Shown: positions 1 through 6,835 of the stretch, one piece after another
Numbering within the stretch: position 1 is the first letter of the stretch
Layout of the letters: the number at the start of each line of letters is the position of its first letter
DNA from: Paludibacteraceae bacterium
GTDB taxonomy: Bacteria > Bacteroidota > Bacteroidia > Bacteroidales > Paludibacteraceae
Length of the DNA: 7,912 nt
Assembly: GCA_023227695.1 (NCBI GenBank)
Contig: JALNVE010000146.1
Span: forward strand, 1-7,912
Direction of reading: 5' to 3'
The notes under the pieces: model-generated
The model's input: the letters and a program-made list of their open reading frames with translations, nothing else
Told to the model about the DNA's origin: nothing
Database searches by the model: none
Position numbers and translations under genes: made by a program

Positions 1-55
1 GTATCTCGGTTGGCAGTACTACTTCTGCCAACGCTATTAGTTGTTTTGTTTCCAT
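1..55 (-). CDS. Partial insertion-sequence protein, ISAon1-like transposase N-terminal region (5' end only)
   Basis: Only the first 18 codons are in the window. Reading leftward from the ATG at 55-53 they give METKQLIALAEVVLPTEI, and the frame is still open at the edge. The pattern of a short polar start followed by an LA-E-LP-EI stretch resembles, from memory, the small N-terminal-region proteins annotated with ISAon1-type insertion sequences in Bacteroidota, which lie upstream of a DDE transposase ORF. The start is supported by being the first ATG after a long AT-rich non-coding stretch on this strand; no Shine-Dalgarno is evident. The gene is divergent from the secreted-protein gene at 464. 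With so few residues the family call is tentative; it could be another short hypothetical gene. Confidence 0.5.
   Translation of the reverse strand, partial: METKQLIALAEVVLPTEI
9..32. repeat. Perfect 8-bp inverted repeat inside the start of the transposase-like gene
   Basis: GTTGGCAG at 9-16 is the exact reverse complement of CTGCCAAC at 25-32, with an 8-nt spacer. It lies at codons 8-16 of the minus-strand gene, so its mRNA could fold into an 8-bp stem close to the start codon. Hairpins near the start of insertion-sequence genes are known in some families to limit translation from outside transcripts; whether that applies here is inference. Confidence 0.6.
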
Positions 56-201
56 GGTATAGAAACGTTGATACTTGGTTTTTTATGATATTTCTTTCCC
101 CACTAAATTTCTACTGACCCCATATTGGCACGTTTACTCCACCTTTCTGATTGACTGAGGTTTGTTTTTTCCTTGCCTTGAAAAGAAATGAAATATATAT
201 A

Positions 202-230
202 GGACGGTCACCCAGTGGAGGGGAACGTCC
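202..230. repeat. GC-rich imperfect hairpin, candidate insertion-sequence end
   Basis: GGACG at 202-206 pairs with CGTCC at 226-230. After one mismatch TC (208-209) pairs with GA (223-224), and after another CC (211-212) pairs with GG (220-221), leaving a 7-nt loop. The structure stands out in an AT-rich setting. Read outward-in on the minus strand it begins GGACGTTCCCC, and many transposon terminal repeats begin with GG, so it could be the terminal or subterminal repeat of the element whose gene starts at 55. It could also be a terminator for minus-strand transcription, since TATATATATTTC follows the stem on that strand. The other element end is outside the window. Confidence 0.45.
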
Positions 231-384
231 GCTAAGAAATTCGTGTTAATTATTGGTCAAAAACTGTCTGTAGATTTTTCCGCTTGATTCCTAAGTACCA
301 ACTTCGTTCAAATTACTTTTCATATTTTTTTCAATTATTTTTCTTTAATTAGCAACATACATCAACGATTATAGATGCCCCCTA

Positions 385-416
385 TTTCTTATTTTCAATA
401 ATTATATATATCTTTA
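385..416 (+). promoter_or_regulatory. Possible promoter of the T9SS cargo gene
   Basis: TATCTTTA at 409-416 matches the Bacteroidota -7 consensus TAnnTTTG at all but the last base. TTTC at 385-388 is a one-mismatch version of the -33 element TTTG, at a 20-bp spacing. Transcription would begin near 422 and leave an A-rich leader of about 40 nt. Because the region is very AT-rich, a match of this quality could arise by chance. Confidence 0.3.
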
Positions 417-463
417 CCACAATTATAGCCAATTAATTAAGAAACATCTTAAACACGATAAAA

Positions 464-1507
464 ATGAAAAAAATATTTACACTTACAGTTGCCTTGCTCC
501 TCACTGCAGGATGCTTTGCGCAAAACGTCATCACATACAAGAACAATGCATTGCGTGCTGGAGATTACAGACATTTGAAACAAATCGAATATAAAGAATC
601 TACTGCAGGCGGAGCTAATCAAGTATGGGATTACTCAAATGCAAAAGAGATTAACAGCAAGATGTATATCAATCAAGCTGAGAACGGTGTGGCTGCAAAC
701 AAATCAGACTTGGCTTTGGTTTGTGACGAAGGCGGTTCAAAGAACACTTATTTCGAAATCAGCAAAACGCAGAAGAAATACTTCGGTTTGGAGTCTAAGA
801 ACACAAAAATCTCTTTTGAAGAACCAATCGTTGATTTGAAGTTCCCTTTCTCTTACGGTGACATCATTGGGGGAGCAATGATCGGTACATACAAGAGCGG
901 AAATAACGAATACCCAATTGACGGCAACTACTTCACAAGCGCTGATGCTTGGGGAACTTTGATGTTGCCAGATGGAAACGTATATTACAACACTCTTCGT
1001 ATCAAAGTCGAGAAAACATATACTCAAGAGGTAGGTAAATCAAAGTATGAGATTCATACTGTACGTTACCAATACTTTGCCGAAGGCGTACGTTACCCTG
1101 TTTTGATCGTTCTTGAGAGCGACATCAAGACTGACTGCAACTGCGCTTGCAACAACAAGACATCTGAGGCATTCTACGAGACTCCAATGTACTTCACCGG
1201 TAAGTTGAGATCTATTACCGAGAAAGACAGCGAGCCTGTTATCGAAAACTTCGAATACAGTGTATCTCCTAACCCATTCAGCACAGAGTTGACCACTTCA
1301 TTCTCTCTTACAAAGAATGCAAGAATCGACATTGAGTTGATGGATCTTAATGGTAAAATCGTTAAGAATGTCGTTAACGAGAAACTTGAGGCTGGCGACT
1401 ACACTTACACTACTAACACGGCTGAGTTGAGCGCAGGACAATACACAATCGTAGTTCGCGTAGGAAAGAAACTTTACACTTCTAAGCTTATCAAAGAGAA
1501 CAAGTAA
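464..1507 (+). CDS. Secreted protein with C-terminal type IX secretion (T9SS type A) sorting domain
   Basis: This 347-residue protein begins with a signal peptide (MKKIFTLTVALLLTAGCFAQ, cleavage probably around residue 20) that directs Sec export. The C-terminal 85-90 residues (about 260-347) look like a T9SS type A sorting domain: a YSVSPNPF motif at 265-272, a DLNGKIV strand at 294-300, and a GQYTIVV...KLYTSKLIK ending. Such domains take the cargo through the outer membrane and are usually cleaved, often with attachment to anionic lipopolysaccharide. The middle (about 20-255) is rich in beta-strand-like segments; a piece near 160-183 (ADAWGTLMLPDGNVYYNTLRIKV) resembles a module seen in other T9SS cargo. 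I see no catalytic motif, so its function is unknown. It carries a C-x-C-x-C cluster at 225-229. The residues around Cys17 (TAGC) loosely resemble a lipobox, but a T9SS domain makes ordinary signal peptidase cleavage more likely. It is transcribed alone, ending in the terminator at 1524-1565. The start at 464 is supported by the signal peptide directly after it. Confidence 0.88.
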   Translation: MKKIFTLTVALLLTAGCFAQNVITYKNNALRAGDYRHLKQIEYKESTAGGANQVWDYSNAKEINSKMYINQAENGVAANKSDLALVCDEGGSKNTYFEISKTQKKYFGLESKNTKISFEEPIVDLKFPFSYGDIIGGAMIGTYKSGNNEYPIDGNYFTSADAWGTLMLPDGNVYYNTLRIKVEKTYTQEVGKSKYEIHTVRYQYFAEGVRYPVLIVLESDIKTDCNCACNNKTSEAFYETPMYFTGKLRSITEKDSEPVIENFEYSVSPNPFSTELTTSFSLTKNARIDIELMDLNGKIVKNVVNEKLEAGDYTYTTNTAELSAGQYTIVVRVGKKLYTSKLIKENK

Positions 1508-1523
1508 TTAGAATTGTACAAAG

Positions 1524-1565
1524 AAAAAAAATCCGTCATGAAGATTTCTCATGGCGGATTTTTTT
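1524..1565 (+). terminator. Strong intrinsic terminator after the T9SS cargo gene
   Basis: ATCCGTCATGA at 1531-1541 pairs with TCATGGCGGAT at 1549-1559, with one G-U wobble (1536/1554) and a 7-nt loop. The stem extends through the A-run at 1524-1531 against the T-run at 1559-1565, which also serves as the U-tract. Because an A-run precedes the stem, it could also stop minus-strand transcription. It lies 16 nt after the stop codon. Confidence 0.93.
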
Positions 1566-1993
1566 GTATTCCAGAAAAGTACAAAACATCATTTAATTAT
1601 TAAAAATTCACAAAAATAACAAATAATAAATTTTTGCTATCGTTTGAATTTTTATTAATTGTTTGAAAAACAAGAAGAAAAAAGATTTAATAAACATAAA
1701 CAACTTTTATTACCCATACAATTAATTTGCCCATTAAAAAGAGAGATGTAACTTTGTAAATCTAAAATGCTGTTTTCTTTTTTCTACAAACTATTTATGC
1801 ATAAAAACCAAATTGTAGTTTCATTGATTCTTCGATTGCCTTTTTGGTCATTTTAAACAATATTATTGGTCAGATAGCTCGCTATCTTTCTCACTAAATC
1901 TGTAAAATGTTTCAAAATTTCATCTCTAACAATCTAACGATAAAATCGAAACAGCAATAAAATGAGAATGTGAATAAACAAACAAAAACTAAA
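1566..1993 (+). other. AT-rich intergenic region and long leader of the TonB receptor operon
   Basis: Positions 1566-1725 are very AT-rich and show nothing I can name. After the promoter at 1726-1756 there are about 230 nt of leader before the receptor's ATG at 1994. The leader holds a compact dyad, AGATAGC/GCTATCT, at 1872-1878 and 1881-1887, which as RNA could form a 6-bp stem with a CUCG loop. A 29-codon open frame with a hydrophobic product lies at 1767-1856, beginning only a few bases after the predicted transcript start. A three-codon mini-frame (M-R-M-stop) lies at 1962-1973. I do not recognise a riboswitch. The leader's length suggests post-transcriptional control, but that is inference. 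Confidence 0.45.
1726..1756 (+). promoter_or_regulatory. Promoter of the TonB receptor / DUF4249 operon
   Basis: TTTG at 1726-1729 and TAACTTTG at 1749-1756 are exact matches to the Bacteroidota -33 (TTTG) and -7 (TAnnTTTG) elements, separated by 19 bp as expected for the primary sigma factor of this phylum. Transcription would start near 1761-1764. No other match of this quality is apparent between the upstream terminator and the receptor gene. Confidence 0.7.
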
Positions 1994-4339
1994 ATGGAAA
2001 AAATCAGGATTCTCCTAGCATTTATTTTCTTTACAATCAGTGCTATAGCGCAAGCTGAAGAGAATGTTCAAAGTTCTATTAGCGGAACCATAAAAGACGG
2101 AGAAACAAAAGAAAATCTAATTGGAGTTTCTGTCTATGTTGAAGAGATTAAAGGCGGAGCTGCAACAGATGAAAATGGAAAATACAAGATCAAATTAGGA
2201 AATGGAAAATACAATCTGACCATCTCCTACATCGGATACAAAACAATCAAAGAAAAGGTCGAAATCAAAAATTCTAAGCCAGTAGTTCTCAACCTTACAA
2301 TGGAACCAGACAATCAGGAACTTGAAGAGGTTATCGTAACAGGCAGAAAGCCTGACGCCAACATCAGCGAAGCCCTTATGAGTGCGCAAAAACTGCATAC
2401 GGTAACCATCAAGAAAATTCCCGCTCTTATGGGTGAAGTCGACGTGGTGAAGGCCATTCAGCTTCTTCCCGGAGTTCAGTCTGCATCCGAAGGATCGTCC
2501 AACTTCAGTGTCCGAGGAGGAGGCACAGACCAAAACTTGATTATGCTGGACGATGCCATCATCTACAATCCGTCGCACATGATGGGATTTTTCTCCGTAT
2601 TCAACAACGATGCCATTAGCGATGCAACACTTATAAAAGGTGATATACCTGCAACATACGGAGGCAGATTATCATCCGTCTTGGACATTCAGACAAGAGA
2701 GAACACGCCTAAAAAAATATCAGGAAACGGAGGTATCGGACTAATCTCCAGCAGACTCATGTTAGAGGCACCCCTCTTTCACGAAAAAACCACGGTCATG
2801 GTTGCAGGAAGAAGAACCTACGCTGATCTATTTCTTCCACTGGGAGGTGATGATTTCGAAGATACTTATCTCTATTTCTACGATCTTAATGCAAAGATTA
2901 CACATAAAATCAACGACAACAACAGGATCTACATCTCTAGCTATCTCGGGAAAGACAACTTCGGAATGGACGAACTTGCCGGATTCGGATTCGGCAACAT
3001 GAGTCTCTCTACAAAATGGAAACACATCTTCAACAAGAACCTCTACTCCAATCTGGAAATTAACGGCACATCTTATTATAACATAAGAGCAATAGAGATG
3101 AAACCGTTCGAAACAGAATTCAAATCGGATGTAAAAGACTGGAATCTCCGATATGACATGACAAAAATATGGAGTCAAAAAAACACATCCCGTTTCGGAA
3201 TATCAGGAACTTACCACAGATTCAACATTGGAGATACTGAAGACAAAGGAAGAGATGATGTCAAAGTTTTCGACGACTCCACATTCGGATATAGAAAAGC
3301 GTTAGATTATGCTTTATACTTCTCTCATGAACAGAACATAACAAAAAGACTCACACTAAAATACGGTCTCAGGTTATCTATGTTTCAAAACATCGGATCA
3401 GAAAAAGTATATCATTTCGATGATCAATACAGAAAAATAGACTCAACTGAATACGGAAAAAACGAAATATTCAACACAAAATTCAATCCTGAGCCAAGAA
3501 TTGGAGCATTGTATAAGCTCGATGCTGCCTCGTCCATCAAAGCATCCTACTCACGCACAGTCCAATATGCACAGATTGCGTCCAACTCAACAGGAGGCTT
3601 GCCATTCGACTTATGGATCCCCTCCAATCCAAACATCAAGCCTCAAAAATGCGACCAATGGGTGATTGGCTATTTCCGCAACTTCTTTGACAACAAAGTA
3701 GAGACTTCTGTCGAAGTTTATTATAAAAGCATGAAGAATCTGATTGACTTCAAAGATCACGCAAACCTTTTCGGAAATGCAGAAATAGATGGAGATATCC
3801 GTAGCGGAAAAGGACGTGCATATGGCGCTGAATTCCTTGTACGTAAAAATGTAGGAAAAGTTACAGGCTGGGTATCATACACCTACTCACGCACCTATCG
3901 TACAATAGAAGGAATCAACTTCGGTGAGGAATACCTTTCACCTTACGACCGTCCTCACAACTTCGTTTGTGTTTTAAGTTTCGATTGGACCAAACGTTTC
4001 AGCATTTCAGCCAACTGGATATTCAACTCAGGCCAACCTGTCACTTACCCATTCGGAAAATATACGATAGACAACACCCCTTATGCAGTCTACACAGGTT
4101 ACAGAAACAAAAGCCGTTACCCTTCTTATCATAGACTCGACCTTTCTGCTACTTTAAAGACAAAGCCAAAGAAATGGAAAAAATGGGAAGGAGAATGGAA
4201 CTTCTCTCTATATAACGCTTATGGAAACCACAACACGTGGGCTGTTATGTTCTCGCCAGACGAGAATAACATGATTAAGACAGAAAGATTGTATCTATTC
4301 ACATTTGTTCCATCTGTATCTTATAATTTCAAATTCTAA
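1994..4339 (+). CDS. TonB-dependent outer-membrane receptor with carboxypeptidase-regulatory-like domain
   Basis: The 781-residue protein is an outer-membrane beta-barrel transporter energised by TonB-ExbBD. In order: signal peptide (1-21, ending AIAQA); a carboxypeptidase-D-regulatory-like beta-sandwich (about 27-103, ISGTIKDGETKENLIGVSV...GYKT); a TonB-box-like EEVIVTG (111-117); a plug domain (about 130-235) with SVRGGGTDQNLIMLDDA and a GGRLSSVLD segment; then a barrel to the C-terminus, which ends VSYNFKF with the terminal aromatic expected of barrel proteins. It lacks an N-terminal STN (sigma-regulator) domain, and it is shorter than typical SusC proteins (about 1000 residues). I chose the ATG at 1994 because it puts the signal peptide at the N-terminus; a GTG eight codons upstream (1970) would add NKQTKTK-type residues. 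The DUF4249 lipoprotein gene follows after 5 nt, a common pairing in Bacteroidota. The substrate cannot be told from sequence. Confidence 0.93.
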   Translation: MEKIRILLAFIFFTISAIAQAEENVQSSISGTIKDGETKENLIGVSVYVEEIKGGAATDENGKYKIKLGNGKYNLTISYIGYKTIKEKVEIKNSKPVVLNLTMEPDNQELEEVIVTGRKPDANISEALMSAQKLHTVTIKKIPALMGEVDVVKAIQLLPGVQSASEGSSNFSVRGGGTDQNLIMLDDAIIYNPSHMMGFFSVFNNDAISDATLIKGDIPATYGGRLSSVLDIQTRENTPKKISGNGGIGLISSRLMLEAPLFHEKTTVMVAGRRTYADLFLPLGGDDFEDTYLYFYDLNAKITHKINDNNRIYISSYLGKDNFGMDELAGFGFGNMSLSTKWKHIFNKNLYSNLEINGTSYYNIRAIEMKPFETEFKSDVKDWNLRYDMTKIWSQKNTSRFGISGTYHRFNIGDTEDKGRDDVKVFDDSTFGYRKALDYALYFSHEQNITKRLTLKYGLRLSMFQNIGSEKVYHFDDQYRKIDSTEYGKNEIFNTKFNPEPRIGALYKLDAASSIKASYSRTVQYAQIASNSTGGLPFDLWIPSNPNIKPQKCDQWVIGYFRNFFDNKVETSVEVYYKSMKNLIDFKDHANLFGNAEIDGDIRSGKGRAYGAEFLVRKNVGKVTGWVSYTYSRTYRTIEGINFGEEYLSPYDRPHNFVCVLSFDWTKRFSISANWIFNSGQPVTYPFGKYTIDNTPYAVYTGYRNKSRYPSYHRLDLSATLKTKPKKWKKWEGEWNFSLYNAYGNHNTWAVMFSPDENNMIKTERLYLFTFVPSVSYNFKF

Positions 4340-4344
4340 TAAAA

Positions 4345-5232
4345 ATGAATATAAAAAGAAATAGCATATTACTATTGACCCTTTTTTCTCTTTTTTCATG
4401 TAAAGAAGAGATGGAGATCGACATAGAAGAGGGTGACAGAATGATCGGCATCTATGGTTCCATCACTGATGAAGAGATCAAACATCAAGTAATCATCAGT
4501 AAAAGTGCGGACTTTTACAAGCCAGGTAATCCTGAAATGGTCCAGAACGCAGAGGTTTTTGTTTTGGACAATTGGTCGGACACTATTGAATATCAAGAAA
4601 TAGCACCGGGTGTTTACGAAACAATAGACACCGTGAAGGGCGAAGTGGGACACACCTACACTCTTTCGGTTAAATTCAACGACAACGGAGAAACAAAGGA
4701 ATACTACGCTCAAGAGACTCTTTTGCAACCACCAGGAAACATTGACAACATCGTAGTTTGTCCTTTTTCATTTAACGGACAGGAAATAGACAACATCTAC
4801 AAAGTTTGTCCATATTTCCAATCTTTAAAAGGAGACGTATATTACCTCTCCAAGGTAGCACTCGACGGAAGAATAGTAACCGACTCTTTGTCTGAATATT
4901 CCGTTTACAATTTCGAAGGATTGTCAGGTATGTATATCAATGGGAAAGAGATGGAAGAGTTATACGACGGAAACGTATTTCCCGAATGGGTTTGTATTTT
5001 AGACACATCAAAATCTGATGAGAAACTGTTTCATGACCAACTGCTGACTCTTTATATTTACAGGATATCAGAAGAGTATGCAAACTTTGTACAGGATGTA
5101 CAAAACAGCAGTGGCAATGACCCCATGTTCGGCAGTCCAGCTAACGTAAGATCAAACATCAAGCCCCAAGGCAAAGCTTTAGGATACTTTTATGCCGCTT
5201 CCATTGTAAAAGGAGATGTTCGTCTCAAATAA
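4345..5232 (+). CDS. DUF4249-family surface lipoprotein, partner of the TonB receptor
   Basis: The 295-residue product has a lipoprotein signal peptide with a lipobox LFSC and lipidated Cys19. The next residues, KEE, fit the Bacteroidota lipoprotein export signal (Lys followed by acidic residues after Cys), which sends lipoproteins to the outer face of the outer membrane. The body matches DUF4249 as I remember it: an early beta-strand segment GIYGSITDEE...HQVIISKSADFY (35-58), an extracellular-domain-like N-terminal half (EYQEIAPGVYETIDTVKGEVGHTYTLSV, 82-109), and a C-terminal part with LLTLYIYRISEEYANFV and a PQGKALGYFYAAS segment near the end. The function of the family is not established. 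Position directly after a TonB receptor suggests it captures or caps the receptor's ligand, like SusD, but it is unrelated to SusD. The gene is the last of its operon, ahead of the terminator at 5257-5311. Confidence 0.88.
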   Translation: MNIKRNSILLLTLFSLFSCKEEMEIDIEEGDRMIGIYGSITDEEIKHQVIISKSADFYKPGNPEMVQNAEVFVLDNWSDTIEYQEIAPGVYETIDTVKGEVGHTYTLSVKFNDNGETKEYYAQETLLQPPGNIDNIVVCPFSFNGQEIDNIYKVCPYFQSLKGDVYYLSKVALDGRIVTDSLSEYSVYNFEGLSGMYINGKEMEELYDGNVFPEWVCILDTSKSDEKLFHDQLLTLYIYRISEEYANFVQDVQNSSGNDPMFGSPANVRSNIKPQGKALGYFYAASIVKGDVRLK

Positions 5233-5256
5233 ACAAATATTCTTAAAAAAAAATAG

Positions 5257-5311
5257 AGGCTGCAGATTCGTCTTTTTTCACATTTGAGAAGCGAATCTAC
5301 AGCCTTCTTTC
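5257..5311 (+). terminator. Intrinsic terminator after the receptor/lipoprotein operon
   Basis: Arms at 5257-5270 (AGGCTGCAGATTCG) and 5292-5305 (CGAATCTACAGCCT) are complementary over 14 nt except for one C/A mismatch. They enclose a 21-nt loop and are followed by the pyrimidine tract TCTTTCTT. An A-run at 5245-5253 precedes the left arm, so it may also act on the minus strand. The loop is longer than usual and contains its own T-run. Confidence 0.82.
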
Positions 5312-5336
5312 TTAGTTATGTTTCATAGATTTTCAG

Positions 5337-5344
5337 TACTTTTG
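5337..5344 (+). promoter_or_regulatory. Probable -7 element of the rlmD-phosphoesterase operon
   Basis: TACTTTTG is an exact TAnnTTTG match and continues as GCA, a frequent form in this phylum. Transcription would start near 5350, giving a leader of about 65 nt. The -33 element is weak: TTAG at 5312-5315 is the best candidate, 21 bp upstream and partly within the terminator's T-rich tail. A second, poorer -7 candidate, AATCTTTG, lies at 5380-5387. Confidence 0.5.
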
Positions 5345-5416
5345 CAAACACAATAACTAATAGATTATAACGGTTATACAATCTTTGTAGAACCACAAAC
5401 ATAAAACAAGAAAAAA

Positions 5417-6832
5417 ATGTCGAGGAAGAACAAACCACTGCCTTTGATAGAGAATATCGAAATAACAGACGTTGCCGCAGAAGGAAAGGCCATTGCAAAG
5501 CAAGACAATATGGTGATTTTCACCCAATATGTAGTGCCTGGTGATGTTGTAGACTTACAAATCACCCGCAAGAAAAACAGCTACATGGAGGGTCGTGTGG
5601 TCAACATCCACAAATATTCTGACAAAAGATGCGAAGCTTTCTGTAAGCACTATGGCGTGTGCGGAGGCTGCAAATGGCAGATTTTACCATACGAGGAACA
5701 GCTTAAGTACAAAGAAAACCAAGTACTCAACAATCTAACGCGTATCGGCAAAGTGGAACTTCCTGAGATCAGTCCGATTCTTGGTTCGAAAAAGACCACT
5801 TACTATCGTAACAAATTGGAATTCACCTTTTCCAACAAAAAATGGTTGACAGAAGAAGCCATCAAATCTGGCGAAACATTTGACAACAGAAATGCGCTCG
5901 GATTCCATATTCCAGGAATGTTCGACAAAGTGCTCGATATCGAAGAGTGTTACCTTCAGGATAACATATCCAACGAAATACGTAACGAGATAAAGAAATT
6001 TGCCATCGATAATGACATGTCATTCTACGACATCCGTAACAGAGAGGGTCTTTTAAGAAACATCATTATCCGCACAGCAAGCACGGGCGAAATCATGGTC
6101 ATCATAGTCTTCTTCAATAATGATCAAGAGAACATCGAGAAACTTTTAAGTCACGTTGCAGAGAAGTTCCCTCAGATCACTTCCCTGCTCTACATCATCA
6201 ACGAGAAGTGCAATGACATAATCACCGATTTGGAGACCATCACATACAAAGGCCGCGACTACATCTATGAGGAGATGGAAGGCTTGAAGTTCAAGATCGG
6301 TCCGAAATCGTTCTATCAGACCAACAGCACACAAGCTTACGAGCTTTATAAAGTTGCACGTAACTTTGCAGGTTTGACAGGTAATGAGTTGGTTTACGAC
6401 CTTTACACTGGAACAGGAACCATAGCTTGTTTCGTTTCTAAAATGGCAAAGAAGGTGGTTGGAATCGAATATGTGCCAGAGGCCATCGAAGATGCAAAGG
6501 TCAATGCGGAGACAAACAAAATCGACAACACGATCTTCTACGCGGGAGACATGAAAGAAATTTTGACTGACGAATTCATCCAGCAACATGGTCGTCCTGA
6601 CGTCATCATTACCGACCCACCTAGAGACGGTATGCATCCAGATGTAGTAGAGACCATCTTACGCGCTGAGCCTAAGAGAATCGTCTACGTAAGCTGCAAT
6701 CCTGCCACACAGGCAAGAGACCTCAATTTGTTGGACCAGAAGTATCAAGTAATGGCAGTTCAACCAGTAGATATGTTCCCACACACTCAACATGTGGAAA
6801 ACGTGGTTCTACTCAACAAAAAGGAGCAATAA
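5417..6832 (+). CDS. rlmD: 23S rRNA (uracil-5-)-methyltransferase, RlmD/RumA family
   Basis: The 471-residue cytoplasmic enzyme transfers a methyl group from S-adenosylmethionine to C5 of a uracil in 23S rRNA (U1939 in E. coli RlmD). It starts with a TRAM RNA-binding domain (about 10-66). The [4Fe-4S] ligands are Cys76, Cys82 and Cys85 (C-x5-C-x2-C) with Cys178 (EECYL) as the likely fourth; Cys72 is an additional nearby cysteine. The methyltransferase part has FYQTNS (299-304), the SAM-binding loop DLYTGTGTIACF (328-339), DPPRDG (400-405), the catalytic nucleophile Cys427 in YVSCNP, and the probable general base Glu461 in HVENVVLL. All key residues are present and the length is normal for the family. 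Paralogues that modify U747 or both sites (RlmC, RlmCD) share these motifs, so the exact target base is less certain. It has its own promoter region, and the phosphoesterase follows 3 nt after the stop. Confidence 0.94.
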   Translation: MSRKNKPLPLIENIEITDVAAEGKAIAKQDNMVIFTQYVVPGDVVDLQITRKKNSYMEGRVVNIHKYSDKRCEAFCKHYGVCGGCKWQILPYEEQLKYKENQVLNNLTRIGKVELPEISPILGSKKTTYYRNKLEFTFSNKKWLTEEAIKSGETFDNRNALGFHIPGMFDKVLDIEECYLQDNISNEIRNEIKKFAIDNDMSFYDIRNREGLLRNIIIRTASTGEIMVIIVFFNNDQENIEKLLSHVAEKFPQITSLLYIINEKCNDIITDLETITYKGRDYIYEEMEGLKFKIGPKSFYQTNSTQAYELYKVARNFAGLTGNELVYDLYTGTGTIACFVSKMAKKVVGIEYVPEAIEDAKVNAETNKIDNTIFYAGDMKEILTDEFIQQHGRPDVIITDPPRDGMHPDVVETILRAEPKRIVYVSCNPATQARDLNLLDQKYQVMAVQPVDMFPHTQHVENVVLLNKKEQ

Positions 6833-6835
6833 AGC

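Larger units (their letters stand above)
56..463. other. Intergenic region between transposase-like gene and secreted-protein gene
   Basis: I found no convincing gene in this 408-nt stretch. The part at 56-230 would be the leader or end of the insertion-sequence-like element, whose gene starts at 55 and points left. It contains homopolymer-rich tracts and the hairpin at 202-230. The part at 231-463 is AT-rich and should hold the promoter and leader of the gene at 464. Composition shifts from mixed with C-rich patches on the left to strongly AT-rich right of about position 300, which fits a junction between mobile and host DNA near 230, but this is not proof. Confidence 0.5.

Noticed and set aside
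464..523. Treating the T9SS cargo protein as a lipoprotein because of TAGC before Cys17.
   Set aside because: The -3 position is Thr, which is poor for a lipobox, and a C-terminal T9SS sorting domain with an FAQ-type cleavage site fits an ordinary signal peptide better.
1784..1818. CTACAA (1784-1789) and TTGTAG (1813-1818) in the receptor leader as a hairpin.
   Set aside because: A 6-bp stem with a 23-nt AT-rich loop is too weak to support a structure.
249..1872. The 11-mer ATTATTGGTCA occurs upstream of both the cargo gene (249-259) and the receptor gene (1862-1872), suggesting a shared operator.
   Set aside because: In an AT-rich window of this size several 11-base matches are expected by chance, and the flanks do not match.
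1994..5232. Calling the receptor/lipoprotein pair SusC/SusD.
   Set aside because: The receptor is much shorter than SusC, and the lipoprotein resembles DUF4249, with no visible SusD-like helical repeats.
5316..5571. Minus-strand open frames across the start of the methyltransferase gene.
   Set aside because: They overlap the rlmD promoter, leader and first codons, have no recognisable product, and have no supporting context.
6146..6637. Long minus-strand open frame opposite the methyltransferase gene, and similar ones at 737-1027, 2195-2578, 2828-3178 and 4396-4728.
   Set aside because: Each lies inside a well-supported plus-strand gene, and the products show no domain or signal I recognise. 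They are shadow frames.
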